64,000 nt of DNA from a virus. Positions 56,460-64,000 of the stretch are shown here, piece after piece (the first letter of the stretch is position 1; every line of letters begins with the position of its first letter). The notes below the pieces were generated by a model, which was not told where the DNA came from, made no database searches, and saw only the letters and a list, made by a program, of their open reading frames with translations. The translations under genes and the position numbers were made by a program. The DNA lies in the IMG/VR virus record IMGVR_UViG_3300042937_000528, positions 1 to 64,000 of that record; one strand, written 5' to 3'.

Positions 56460-57368
56460 ATGGCTACAGGAACCTATGGTACAATAAGACCGGCAGATGT
56501 ATCACCCGAAGACGTAAGTATCGTCATGAATTATACACCATCAAGAGATGTAACGGACAATTTTGTTCTAACCACTTTGGATGCAACAACAATATTAAGA
56601 CCTTATTTTAATAATGCTGCAACTGGCGGAAACTCAAATGAAATCTTGGGTGGTTTATACAATCTTAGATTACCTGCAGAAACATTCACTCAATTAGGTA
56701 TCTACACTCTTTATATAAGACCAGCGGAAATTAGAACAAGTATTACTGATTGTGGTGTGTTATCAGCATTACCAAACGTTAAAGGAATTGTAATTGATTT
56801 AAGTAACGTACCAAGTCAATATGTTAATAAATTTGTTGCTCAAGGACTTGTTGGATTTAGAATTGAATATTTAAACTCTGATGGTAGTAAAATACCTAAC
56901 TTCTTTAGGATTGTTACTTCAAATTTTTATTGTGAGCCTGTTATTCAAAATTTAACTAATACTTTACAAAAGGCTGTTAGATATAGATATACTGAAGGTC
57001 AAACTAATTTGGTGTTTTGTACTTTATCACCAAGTTCATCACCAACAAACAAACCAAACGCCACACCATATATTGGACAACCAGCTCAGAGTATTGTATT
57101 ATCAAATACTTACTTCAATCCATTAATGTTAGAGGTTCAAGTTTCTGAATATGACATTGATACATTGGGTATTGCTCTTTATGGTAATCAAACTAAATCT
57201 ATGGAGGATGGTATCTACACTATCTATGATGCTCAAAACAACATCTATCAACAATTTAACTTGTATGAAATTAAAGATGACTTTAATAACTTGTTGTATG
57301 AGGTTAAAGATAATAGAGGTACTAATATTGACTTCAGTAAAAGTTATCAAAATATTACAGCTCAATAA
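56460..57368 (+). CDS. Tail/baseplate protein, unknown
   Basis: 302 residues. Segments VSPEDVSIVMNYTPSRDVTD, LRLPAETFTQLGIYTLYIRP and GLVGFRIEYLNSDGSKIPNF are beta-like. The C-terminal MEDGIYTIYDAQNNIYQQFN region is regular. A CTLSPSSSPTNKPNATP segment is a short Pro/Ser linker. The stop overlaps the next start (TAATG), so it forms a unit with the following wedge-size gene. Confidence 0.7.
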   Translation: MATGTYGTIRPADVSPEDVSIVMNYTPSRDVTDNFVLTTLDATTILRPYFNNAATGGNSNEILGGLYNLRLPAETFTQLGIYTLYIRPAEIRTSITDCGVLSALPNVKGIVIDLSNVPSQYVNKFVAQGLVGFRIEYLNSDGSKIPNFFRIVTSNFYCEPVIQNLTNTLQKAVRYRYTEGQTNLVFCTLSPSSSPTNKPNATPYIGQPAQSIVLSNTYFNPLMLEVQVSEYDIDTLGIALYGNQTKSMEDGIYTIYDAQNNIYQQFNLYEIKDDFNNLLYEVKDNRGTNIDFSKSYQNITAQ

Positions 57369-60325
57369 TGGCTAAAACATTCATACCTAACACAGCGGCT
57401 TCAGGTGCCGGAACTCCCTTTGATAATATCGTAGGGTTACAGACTGTGCAAGGTGGTGGATTGACACAAGGAAATTTTGAATTTGATTTAGGACTTTCAG
57501 AAAAAACAAATAGAACATTTAACATTGGAACGTTTCAAAATCCTGTTTCTCTACAAGATTTAGATTTAGATTCAATAAATGCTTCAAGAGAGTTATTAGC
57601 AAAGGAATATAGAGTTTATCCAAATTATGATTTATCAGTTGTAACTAATTTTACAATATTTGGTTCGTTACAAAAAAGATTTGAAGTATCAATACAAAAA
57701 ATATTAAACTTCTTTCCTGCGGCAATTGAAGTTGATGCAATCTATTATGATTTCACATCAGGATTAACTGCGGAAAATATCGTATATAGTCCTGTACCAA
57801 ATGAAACTGAATTTACGATTGATGCAACAAGGATTAAAAACCCATTCAACATTGATTATTCTGTTAATTCTATAATTAATCTTCAAAATAGAGAACAACA
57901 ATTTTCACCAATTAGGGATTTAACAAATAGATACCGAGATTATAGTTTGTTTGTAAATGGTAATGAATACCCAATTATTGATTTAGACCCAACAGATAGT
58001 TTATATTCAGGTAATCTTAAAATTATCGTTACTGGACAACCATTCATTAGTGTTACATCAACGGTAGATTCAATCTATATTAAACCAAACACATATTATA
58101 CTGAAAAAGGATTTTCGGAAGATTTTGATGAGGTTGAAAAGTTTTTATTAAATAGATTGGCGACACCACCATATACGGCAACATTTAATGTTCCTGTTGA
58201 AACTGATTCTGGTGTTGTATCAATACAAACATCTACATTAACTTGGCCTAAAGACGGTCTTTGGAATTTAGATATTAGAACTCCATTATTTACGACCTAT
58301 CTTGAAAAGTTAAATGAAATCGCAATTAATTTTGATTCATTCAAGACAAACTTAATTACCCGTTTCTTAACAACAGAATCATTTTTAGAATTTGACACGC
58401 CAGACCATAGAGTTGCTAAAGTATTACAAATATACGGAAGAAGTTTTGACCAAGTAAAACAATTCATTGATGCCTTAGCGTACATGAATTCTGTTAACTA
58501 CACGCCAGGGAATGATATACCATCAATGTTATTGAAAAATTTAGCACAAACATTAGGATGGAGTACAAACATATCACCAATTACAAATGAAAACTTTTTA
58601 GATTCGGTATACTCGTCAACAGGTGTTACACAATACGCTGGTTTTTCAAGAGAACTTACACCTTCAGAATTAAATTATCAATTTTATAGAAACTTAATAT
58701 TAAACTCAGCATATCTTTTTAAATCCAAAGGTACGAGACGTTCAGTTGAGTTTACATTAAGATTGGTTGGAGCTCCTGAAGCGTTGGTTGAATTTAATGA
58801 ACACGTTTATGTTGCCGACCAAAGAATCAATATGAGACAATTTGGTGAGCAGTACGCTCAAATTACTGGCGGTACATATATTGAAAATACAACAGCGTTA
58901 GCAACGGGTAATACCTTTTCAATTTACGGTCAAACATACACAGCATTTACATCATCAACACAAACTTTTTTTGTGGGTGAAACAATTGATGATTATCCCG
59001 TTGATGAATTTGGTTATCCAAGAGCACCAATTGAAACTTCTGATTATTATTTTGAAAAAGGTGCAGGATGGTTTGAATCAACACCACAACACAGAAGTCC
59101 ACAAATTGTAAATCAAACCACATCGGTTTTTACAGGTAATAGCCCAAATGTTCAAACAACATTACAACCTTTTACTTACGGACAAGAATATTTTGATAGA
59201 TTCAGAAATTTCCCATATATGAATTTGGGTTATAACTTGAAACTTGTTCCTGACAATAAAAAAAGTTGGCAACCACCAACATTCAGAGTTAGTGTTGAAT
59301 CGGGGTACAATGCGTATTACGTGGTTTCAGATGACAGATTAGTTCTTAATGCCAAAAATGTTGATTTGTTTATGAACCCTGGTCAAGGTATTCTTTATAA
59401 TGTTTGGTCAATGTCCAAGAATTATAATTACCCAATTCCTAATGCAGGAATGACATCGCCATACCCAAGTTTAGGAACGTATGATTGGACATATATTAAT
59501 CCTGAAGCAAACAAAAAAACATTTTTTGAATTTGCTCAAACATTTGTTAACAATACAATTAATATTAGAGATAGGTGGTATTCAACAGATGGTAAAACAG
59601 GTGGATATCCAACACTATTAAATATTTTTTACAATTACCTTCTTTCTGAAGAAAATGTTGGAATTCCAAATGATAATTTTACATATCAAAAATTAATTGA
59701 GTATGTTGATGGTCTTGGTCCATATTGGATTAGATTAACACAACAAATGATTCCAGCCTCTACAATATGGAATACTGGTACCCGTTTAGAAAACTCGGCA
59801 TTACAAAGACAAAAATATGTTTATAGAAGACAAAGAGGTTGTCAATTAGTACCAATTGAAAATGACCCATGTTTAGTAACAAGTCAACTATTCTCTTTTG
59901 ATTGTACCAAACAAAGTGCAACATGTTCAATATACCCTTGGATTGGAGCAAATCCTGGTGATGTTACGTCATTCTCAGAAATACTATATAACGTATTATA
60001 TAATTACTTAGATACACAAGGTTATCTCCTTTCAGATTGTAACGCAAACTCATTGTATTCACAATGGTATGTTGATGTTAAGATTGATGGTACAACTGTA
60101 ATACAAAATAAATTTTTTGATGGTTATGGAACAGGACAAGTCCCAACAAATAACCAATGGAAGACAGCACTTATTTTAAATTTACAACAATTAGTTAATT
60201 ATGGTTATTTCTTTTATGTGAACGGTAATGAGGTTACAATATATAACTTGACATGTGCTTCAAGTTCAGAACCAATTACTTTACAAATAAACGTGGGGGT
60301 TAATATAGACATTAGTTGTCAGTAA
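57368..60325 (+). CDS. Large baseplate wedge/tail protein (gp7-size)
   Basis: 985 residues, close in length to T4 gp7 (1032). N-terminal FDNIVGLQTVQGGGLTQGNF; middle FYRNLILNSAYLFKSKGTRR SVEFTLRLVG in two segments; late PYWIRLTQQMIPASTIWNTG, then RQKYVYRRQRGCQL, a block I associate with wedge proteins of large myoviruses. The last 110 residues form a separate small domain (WYVDVKIDGTTV; PTNNQWKTAL; INVGVNIDISC) that recurs at the end of the following SprB adhesin. The gp7 role is by size and position only. Confidence 0.72.
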   Translation: MAKTFIPNTAASGAGTPFDNIVGLQTVQGGGLTQGNFEFDLGLSEKTNRTFNIGTFQNPVSLQDLDLDSINASRELLAKEYRVYPNYDLSVVTNFTIFGSLQKRFEVSIQKILNFFPAAIEVDAIYYDFTSGLTAENIVYSPVPNETEFTIDATRIKNPFNIDYSVNSIINLQNREQQFSPIRDLTNRYRDYSLFVNGNEYPIIDLDPTDSLYSGNLKIIVTGQPFISVTSTVDSIYIKPNTYYTEKGFSEDFDEVEKFLLNRLATPPYTATFNVPVETDSGVVSIQTSTLTWPKDGLWNLDIRTPLFTTYLEKLNEIAINFDSFKTNLITRFLTTESFLEFDTPDHRVAKVLQIYGRSFDQVKQFIDALAYMNSVNYTPGNDIPSMLLKNLAQTLGWSTNISPITNENFLDSVYSSTGVTQYAGFSRELTPSELNYQFYRNLILNSAYLFKSKGTRRSVEFTLRLVGAPEALVEFNEHVYVADQRINMRQFGEQYAQITGGTYIENTTALATGNTFSIYGQTYTAFTSSTQTFFVGETIDDYPVDEFGYPRAPIETSDYYFEKGAGWFESTPQHRSPQIVNQTTSVFTGNSPNVQTTLQPFTYGQEYFDRFRNFPYMNLGYNLKLVPDNKKSWQPPTFRVSVESGYNAYYVVSDDRLVLNAKNVDLFMNPGQGILYNVWSMSKNYNYPIPNAGMTSPYPSLGTYDWTYINPEANKKTFFEFAQTFVNNTINIRDRWYSTDGKTGGYPTLLNIFYNYLLSEENVGIPNDNFTYQKLIEYVDGLGPYWIRLTQQMIPASTIWNTGTRLENSALQRQKYVYRRQRGCQLVPIENDPCLVTSQLFSFDCTKQSATCSIYPWIGANPGDVTSFSEILYNVLYNYLDTQGYLLSDCNANSLYSQWYVDVKIDGTTVIQNKFFDGYGTGQVPTNNQWKTALILNLQQLVNYGYFFYVNGNEVTIYNLTCASSSEPITLQINVGVNIDISCQ

Positions 60326-60340
60326 ACTACCTTATAATAA

Positions 60341-60347
60341 TATTTAA
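60341..60347 (+). promoter_or_regulatory. TATTTAA variant of the putative late element, 5 nt from ATG
   Basis: AATATTTAATAGTT precedes the SprB adhesin ATG at 60353. One mismatch from TATTTAT and the same 5-nt spacing as three exact copies. Confidence 0.4.
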
Positions 60348-60352
60348 TAGTT

Positions 60353-63232
60353 ATGGCGTTAGTAGATAAATTATTTCAAAATTGTTTCAATTATACAGGA
60401 GATACAATTTATAAAACATTTACTATTGATGATGCGAGTGGATGGACTGTAAACCAAAGCTATGTTATTTATAGCGGTGATGGTGCGTGTTATGCTTATA
60501 TTTCAAGTGCTGGTGGTATTCCGAGTTCAACATACCTATCACCTGACGCGACAAATGCTGGTGGTGCTTGTAATTCGTCAACAGGATGTCCGTCAGTTAA
60601 CACCAATATGTACCCATACAATTTGTTTTACACATTTTCGGCATGTTGCGATGGTTCAACATTTAGTTTCAGACGTGGTGATATTGAATTAGGTTCCGAT
60701 TATGTTAATGGTACAACAATGTTCCTTAACTATGTTGGAACTGGTGGAACTTTTAATGGTTGTGCAACAGTAATTACTGGATACACAGGGTCAACAATAT
60801 ATACCGACAATAATTGTGTTTTTAGTTATCTATCAACATTTTCAGATTGTCCCGATTGTGAAACATATTCGCCTTGCCCAACAACTCCAACACCAACACC
60901 AACAATTACGCCAACACCAACAATTACGCCAACGGAACTACCACCAACTCCAACACCAACACCAACAATTACGCCAACACCAACAATTACGCCAACGGAA
61001 CTACCACCAACTCCAACACCAACACCAACAATTACGCCAACACCAACAATTACGCCAACACCAACAATTACGCCAACACCAACAATTACGCCAACGGAAC
61101 TACCACCAACTCCAACACCATCATCATCACCATATAATAATGGTAATACATTTGCATATACCCTAACAGTTACGGGTGCTTGTGAAACAGGGTTGGGTTC
61201 GGCATTGATTACGGCTAGTGGGGGAACACCACCATATACTTTTGATTGGTATTATCCAAACTTAGGTACGGGTGATTACAAAACAAATTTACCTGCGGGA
61301 ACTTACTATGTTAGAGCAAATGACTCTACAGCACCTACAAATAACGAATTTTATATTAACGTTGTTATTGGTTCGGGGTTGACAATTGGATTTCAAACTG
61401 AAGTTGCAACAACATGTGGTTTAGATAATGGTTCATTGACGGTAACCGCAACATCAAGTTGTGATGTTATCAATTATTATTTATATTCCGCTTATGGATT
61501 TGTTGATTCACAAACAAGTTCAACAAATATTGGAACTTTTAATAATTTATCCGCTGGAACTTATTCAGTAACAGCTGTTGATTGTGCTGGTTGTTCAGGA
61601 ACTTCTGAAACGTGTATAATCTATTCATCTAATACGCTTGATTACGGATTTTATATTGTAAATGATACTCAATGTGCTAGTCCAACAGGAAAAGTTTATG
61701 TTACAGGAGTTACGGGTAATGCTCCGTTTACTTATGAATGGTCTAATGGTGTTACAGGTGATACTATTACGGGTCTTACTGCTGGCGGTTATGGGGTTAC
61801 AGTAACTTCATCGGATGGTTGTGTATTATCACAAGTGGCCACAGTAGATTTTGTCCCAAGTATTGGGTTAGGTTCATGGACTGCGGTTACACCTTCTTGT
61901 TTTGTTGCCGATGGTTCACTTACGTTAACTATAACTGGAGGAACTGGACCTTACTATTATTCGGGTTCAAATGGTACAGTTGCAATTACCTATGCAACAT
62001 CATATGTTTTTTCGGGATTATCTTCAGGACCATTCTCGGTGGATATTACTGATGCTGCTTTATGTAAAGCAACATTTTCAACAGTTTTACAAACGCCAAA
62101 CACTTTTAATAGTTTATCTGTTACTCAAACTAACTCTACATGTAGTAGTAGTGATGGTAAAATATCAATTACTTTAGACGGTGGTGAAATTCCATACACA
62201 TATACTTTAGTTTATCCCGATTCATCAGTAGTCAATGCAGTTTCAAACTCAACTGCTTATGATTTTGTTAATTTAGAAAGTGGAACTTATACTGTTTATG
62301 TTTCTGATAGTACTAGTTGTTTATATCAACAAGAAATAACTATTATTGCCCAAAATCTTTACACTGTAACAACATCAAGTTCAGGTTCAACTTGTAATTT
62401 AAATAACGGTACTGTTACACTCACATTATCAACAGGTGGTACGGCACCATATACCTACCAATTAAGTAATGGTCAGTCGGTTAACACTAGTTTTAGTGCG
62501 GCAACCTTTGATGGATTGGGAACTGGTACCTATGGTTATACTGTGACTGACACAACAGGTTGTGTTCAAACAGGAAATGTTACCGTATCATACGGTACAC
62601 CATTACAATATTCTTTATATCCAACAAGTTGTGGAACTGGTTCAGGTGGTACAATAACGGCATTAATTAGTTCAGGTACACCACCTTTTACATTTACTTG
62701 GTCCAATAATATTAGTGGTAATCCACAAAATATAACGGTAACAGGTCTTACGGGTGGAACTTACAGTTTAACAATTGTTGATGATAATGGATGTGTTCAA
62801 ACAAGGAGTACTATTATAAGTTGTACGGCAATTGAATCAACATATCAAATTTACACAATGTGTGAAAAAGAATTTCAATATACTTCGGGAACAGAGAGAG
62901 GTATTCTTCAAATGTTAAATGAAGGTTATTATGATATTATATCTGGACACACCAATTGTTTATTAAGTGCAGCAACTTTTGTTGCTCAAGTAGAGGTTAG
63001 TGGAGTGACATATACAGATTCTTTTTATACGGGTACAACATTATTAGATATTCCAACCAATCAACAATGGTACGATGCGGTTGAAACAATTTTATTATCA
63101 ATACCCGGTGTTAGTAGTGTTACGATAGATACTACAACAAGTGTGGTAACAATATCTACAGAAGGTGGATTGGCAAATCAACAAATTGTAATTGACCTAA
63201 TAATCCAATATGATATTAATTGTGTGAGTTAA
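60353..63232 (+). CDS. SprB-repeat adhesin with Thr/Pro stalk
   Basis: 959 residues. N-terminal 175 residues are Cys- and Gly-rich. A Thr/Pro/Ile stalk follows (about 180-258). About seven SprB-type Ig-like repeats then run to residue 835. Each ends in aGTYxVTVxDxxGC form, for example [20 protein letters not shown] and [14 protein letters not shown]. SprB repeats are known from surface adhesins of gliding Bacteroidota. The last 110 residues form a small domain shared with the preceding gene. Probably a host-binding fibre. Nothing suggests an enzyme. Confidence 0.85.
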   Translation: MALVDKLFQNCFNYTGDTIYKTFTIDDASGWTVNQSYVIYSGDGACYAYISSAGGIPSSTYLSPDATNAGGACNSSTGCPSVNTNMYPYNLFYTFSACCDGSTFSFRRGDIELGSDYVNGTTMFLNYVGTGGTFNGCATVITGYTGSTIYTDNNCVFSYLSTFSDCPDCETYSPCPTTPTPTPTITPTPTITPTELPPTPTPTPTITPTPTITPTELPPTPTPTPTITPTPTITPTPTITPTPTITPTELPPTPTPSSSPYNNGNTFAYTLTVTGACETGLGSALITASGGTPPYTFDWYYPNLGTGDYKTNLPAGTYYVRANDSTAPTNNEFYINVVIGSGLTIGFQTEVATTCGLDNGSLTVTATSSCDVINYYLYSAYGFVDSQTSSTNIGTFNNLSAGTYSVTAVDCAGCSGTSETCIIYSSNTLDYGFYIVNDTQCASPTGKVYVTGVTGNAPFTYEWSNGVTGDTITGLTAGGYGVTVTSSDGCVLSQVATVDFVPSIGLGSWTAVTPSCFVADGSLTLTITGGTGPYYYSGSNGTVAITYATSYVFSGLSSGPFSVDITDAALCKATFSTVLQTPNTFNSLSVTQTNSTCSSSDGKISITLDGGEIPYTYTLVYPDSSVVNAVSNSTAYDFVNLESGTYTVYVSDSTSCLYQQEITIIAQNLYTVTTSSSGSTCNLNNGTVTLTLSTGGTAPYTYQLSNGQSVNTSFSAATFDGLGTGTYGYTVTDTTGCVQTGNVTVSYGTPLQYSLYPTSCGTGSGGTITALISSGTPPFTFTWSNNISGNPQNITVTGLTGGTYSLTIVDDNGCVQTRSTIISCTAIESTYQIYTMCEKEFQYTSGTERGILQMLNEGYYDIISGHTNCLLSAATFVAQVEVSGVTYTDSFYTGTTLLDIPTNQQWYDAVETILLSIPGVSSVTIDTTTSVVTISTEGGLANQQIVIDLIIQYDINCVS
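60889..61122 (+). repeat. In-frame Thr/Pro tandem repeat (63-bp and 18-bp units)
   Basis: Units of [21 protein letters not shown] (63 bp in frame), with the third copy lengthened by two further 18-bp TPTPTI units before its ELPP end. Copies are nearly identical at the DNA level, so copy number can change by slippage without a frameshift. Confidence 0.92.
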
Positions 63233-63233
63233 T

Positions 63234-63554
63234 ATGGCAATGATAGAAATCATATCAATAACAGGTACATCACCATATCAGGTGTATGTTTCTGATGTTT
63301 ATGGTAATAATGAATATTTTGTTGGAACAATTAGTGGAGCGGTTCCACCTACTGAAAATTTTTATCTTCCCACAATATTTGATAATGCGCCTGCAATCAT
63401 GTTAAAAATAACTGACGCTAATGGGTGTTCAAAATTTAAAATTCTTGAATGTAGATATGGTTGCGGATTTACAATTCAAATCGTTGCAAGTGATTGTATT
63501 TTTACAATTGCCTTGGACAATCCTGATTGTATTTTTGATACAATTGTAATTTAA
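63234..63554 (+). CDS. Small adhesin-associated protein
   Basis: 106 residues. ITGTSPYQVYVSDVYGNNEY resembles the first half of an SprB-like or fibre-tip domain, followed by DANGCSKFKILECRYGCGFT. It carries seven cysteines. Starts at ATG 63234 one base after the adhesin stop. A second ATG at 63240 would remove two residues. Probably a fibre accessory or short fibre module. Unknown function. Confidence 0.65.
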   Translation: MAMIEIISITGTSPYQVYVSDVYGNNEYFVGTISGAVPPTENFYLPTIFDNAPAIMLKITDANGCSKFKILECRYGCGFTIQIVASDCIFTIALDNPDCIFDTIVI

Positions 63555-63600
63555 GTTTATAGAAAAAAAAAATATTATTTTATAAACTACAATGTCATTG

Positions 63601-63607
63601 TATTTAT
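63601..63607 (+). promoter_or_regulatory. TATTTAT putative late promoter element
   Basis: TTGTATTTATTAAG, 19 nt before the ATG at 63627. A weak 8-bp A/T hairpin (63554-63561 with 63581-63588) lies before it. Confidence 0.58.
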
Positions 63608-63626
63608 TAAGAAATAAAATAATAGA

Positions 63627-64000
63627 ATGGGGCAAATTTATGATATTATCGTAGTTAATGAGGCTAGTGGATGTCTTAATGCGGTAACTAATCAATACAC
63701 CATTACAGGTTGTAATCAGAACATTATTGTTAGGTTTGATGGTATTAACAATGCTGTTGGTCCATTTGATATTTATGTTGGTTCTACAGGAACTACTGCT
63801 GTATATACTGGAGTTACAAGGACCGAAATGATTTATGGTGTTGTATTAACGTTATCAGATTCAGGTGCGGGATGTACACCAACACCAACACCAACAGTTA
63901 CACCAACACCAACTCCTACTGACCCAATGACTGGAGTTACCACAACACCAAGTCCTACACCAACAATAACACCAACTAACACTCAGACACCGAGTGTAAC
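63627..64000 (+). CDS. Thr/Pro-stalked adhesin (3' end outside window)
   Basis: Open from ATG 63627 to the window end with no stop. N-terminal 85 residues form a small domain (MGQIYDIIVVNEASGCLNAV; GPFDIYVGSTGTTAVYTGVT), followed by a Thr/Pro stalk ([29 protein letters not shown]) like those in the LamG and SprB adhesins. The PFDIYVG segment resembles PYQVYVSD of the preceding gene, so the two N-terminal modules are probably related. Third fibre-like gene in a row. Confidence 0.75.
   Translation, partial: MGQIYDIIVVNEASGCLNAVTNQYTITGCNQNIIVRFDGINNAVGPFDIYVGSTGTTAVYTGVTRTEMIYGVVLTLSDSGAGCTPTPTPTVTPTPTPTDPMTGVTTTPSPTPTITPTNTQTPSV
63870..64000 (+). repeat. Thr/Pro stalk repeat at window end
   Basis: ACACCAACACCAACA-type triplet-phased repeats, close in DNA sequence to stalks at 490-954 and 60889-61122. 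Continues beyond the window. Confidence 0.85.

Noticed and set aside
60889-61122. Repeat array considered as CRISPR
   Set aside because: No spacers. Units are contiguous, in frame and coding.
60816-61166. Plus-strand open frames rich in Gln/His/Leu and Asn/Thr over the adhesin stalk
   Set aside because: Alternate frames of the tandem repeat. The SprB adhesin frame covers the region continuously and has domains on both sides.
60353-64000. Diversity-generating retroelement for the adhesins
   Set aside because: No reverse transcriptase or template/variable repeat pair seen in the window.

Overview
The window is a 64 kb slice of a large, AT-rich, T4-like contractile-tailed phage (myovirus). It encodes T4-type replication and recombination proteins (family B DNA polymerase gp43, SSB gp32, UvsX, RNase H-like 5' nuclease, DnaB-type helicase gp41) and a T4-type tail (sheath gp18, tube gp19, hub-assembly gp26/gp51, tape measure, wedge proteins gp53, gp25 and gp6). 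Capsid, portal and terminase genes are not in this window, so the genome is much larger. The host is most likely a member of Bacteroidota, perhaps a flavobacterium. An adhesin built from SprB-type repeats, PKD- and OmpA-like modules, very low GC and the near absence of Shine-Dalgarno sequences all point that way. This is an inference, not a demonstrated host.

Layout. (1) 1-3008: end of a LamG adhesin with Thr/Pro stalks, plus a small virion-like protein. (2) 3082-8118: a five-gene glycosyltransferase cassette. (3) 8135-11367: a small protein and DNA polymerase, the latter behind a structured leader. (4) 11344-16188, minus strand: a small virion-like protein, a gp13-like neck protein, a superoxide dismutase fused to a nuclease-like domain, and an SNF2 helicase. 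(5) 16228-25591: neck/tail completion proteins, sheath, a HAD hydrolase, tube, gp26/gp51 and tape measure, with a divergent small ribbon-helix-helix-like gene. (6) 25639-38429: giant baseplate/hub proteins, gp53 and two small proteins. (7) 38557-45465: replication block (gp32, uvsX, rnh-like, unknown, gp41, class II ribonucleotide reductase, DUF5522). (8) 45458-60325: baseplate wedge and tail-periphery proteins. (9) 60353-64000: SprB-repeat adhesin and further Thr/Pro-linked adhesins, the last cut by the window end.

Regulation. The motif TATTTAT lies just upstream of sixteen gene starts, on the strand of the gene, and is probably this phage's counterpart of the T4 late -10 element (TATAAATA). 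In several cases it ends only 5-6 nt before the ATG, which implies leaderless mRNAs. Strong hairpin terminators follow the tail tube gene and the 37743-38429 gene. gp32 has a near-perfect sigma70-type promoter. DNA polymerase and uvsX have structured leaders.

Most notable points: the Mn-type SOD-nuclease fusion with two T4-type prohead-protease sites, suggesting a capsid-packaged polyprotein; a glycosyltransferase cassette next to mucin-like Thr/Pro fibre stalks, suggesting virion O-glycosylation; a probable +1 frameshift joining gp26 and gp51 just upstream of the tape measure; and tail proteins with an OmpA-like module and a long hydrophobic stretch. No tRNA, rRNA, CRISPR array or insertion sequence was seen. 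No gene-free stretch exceeds 300 bases.
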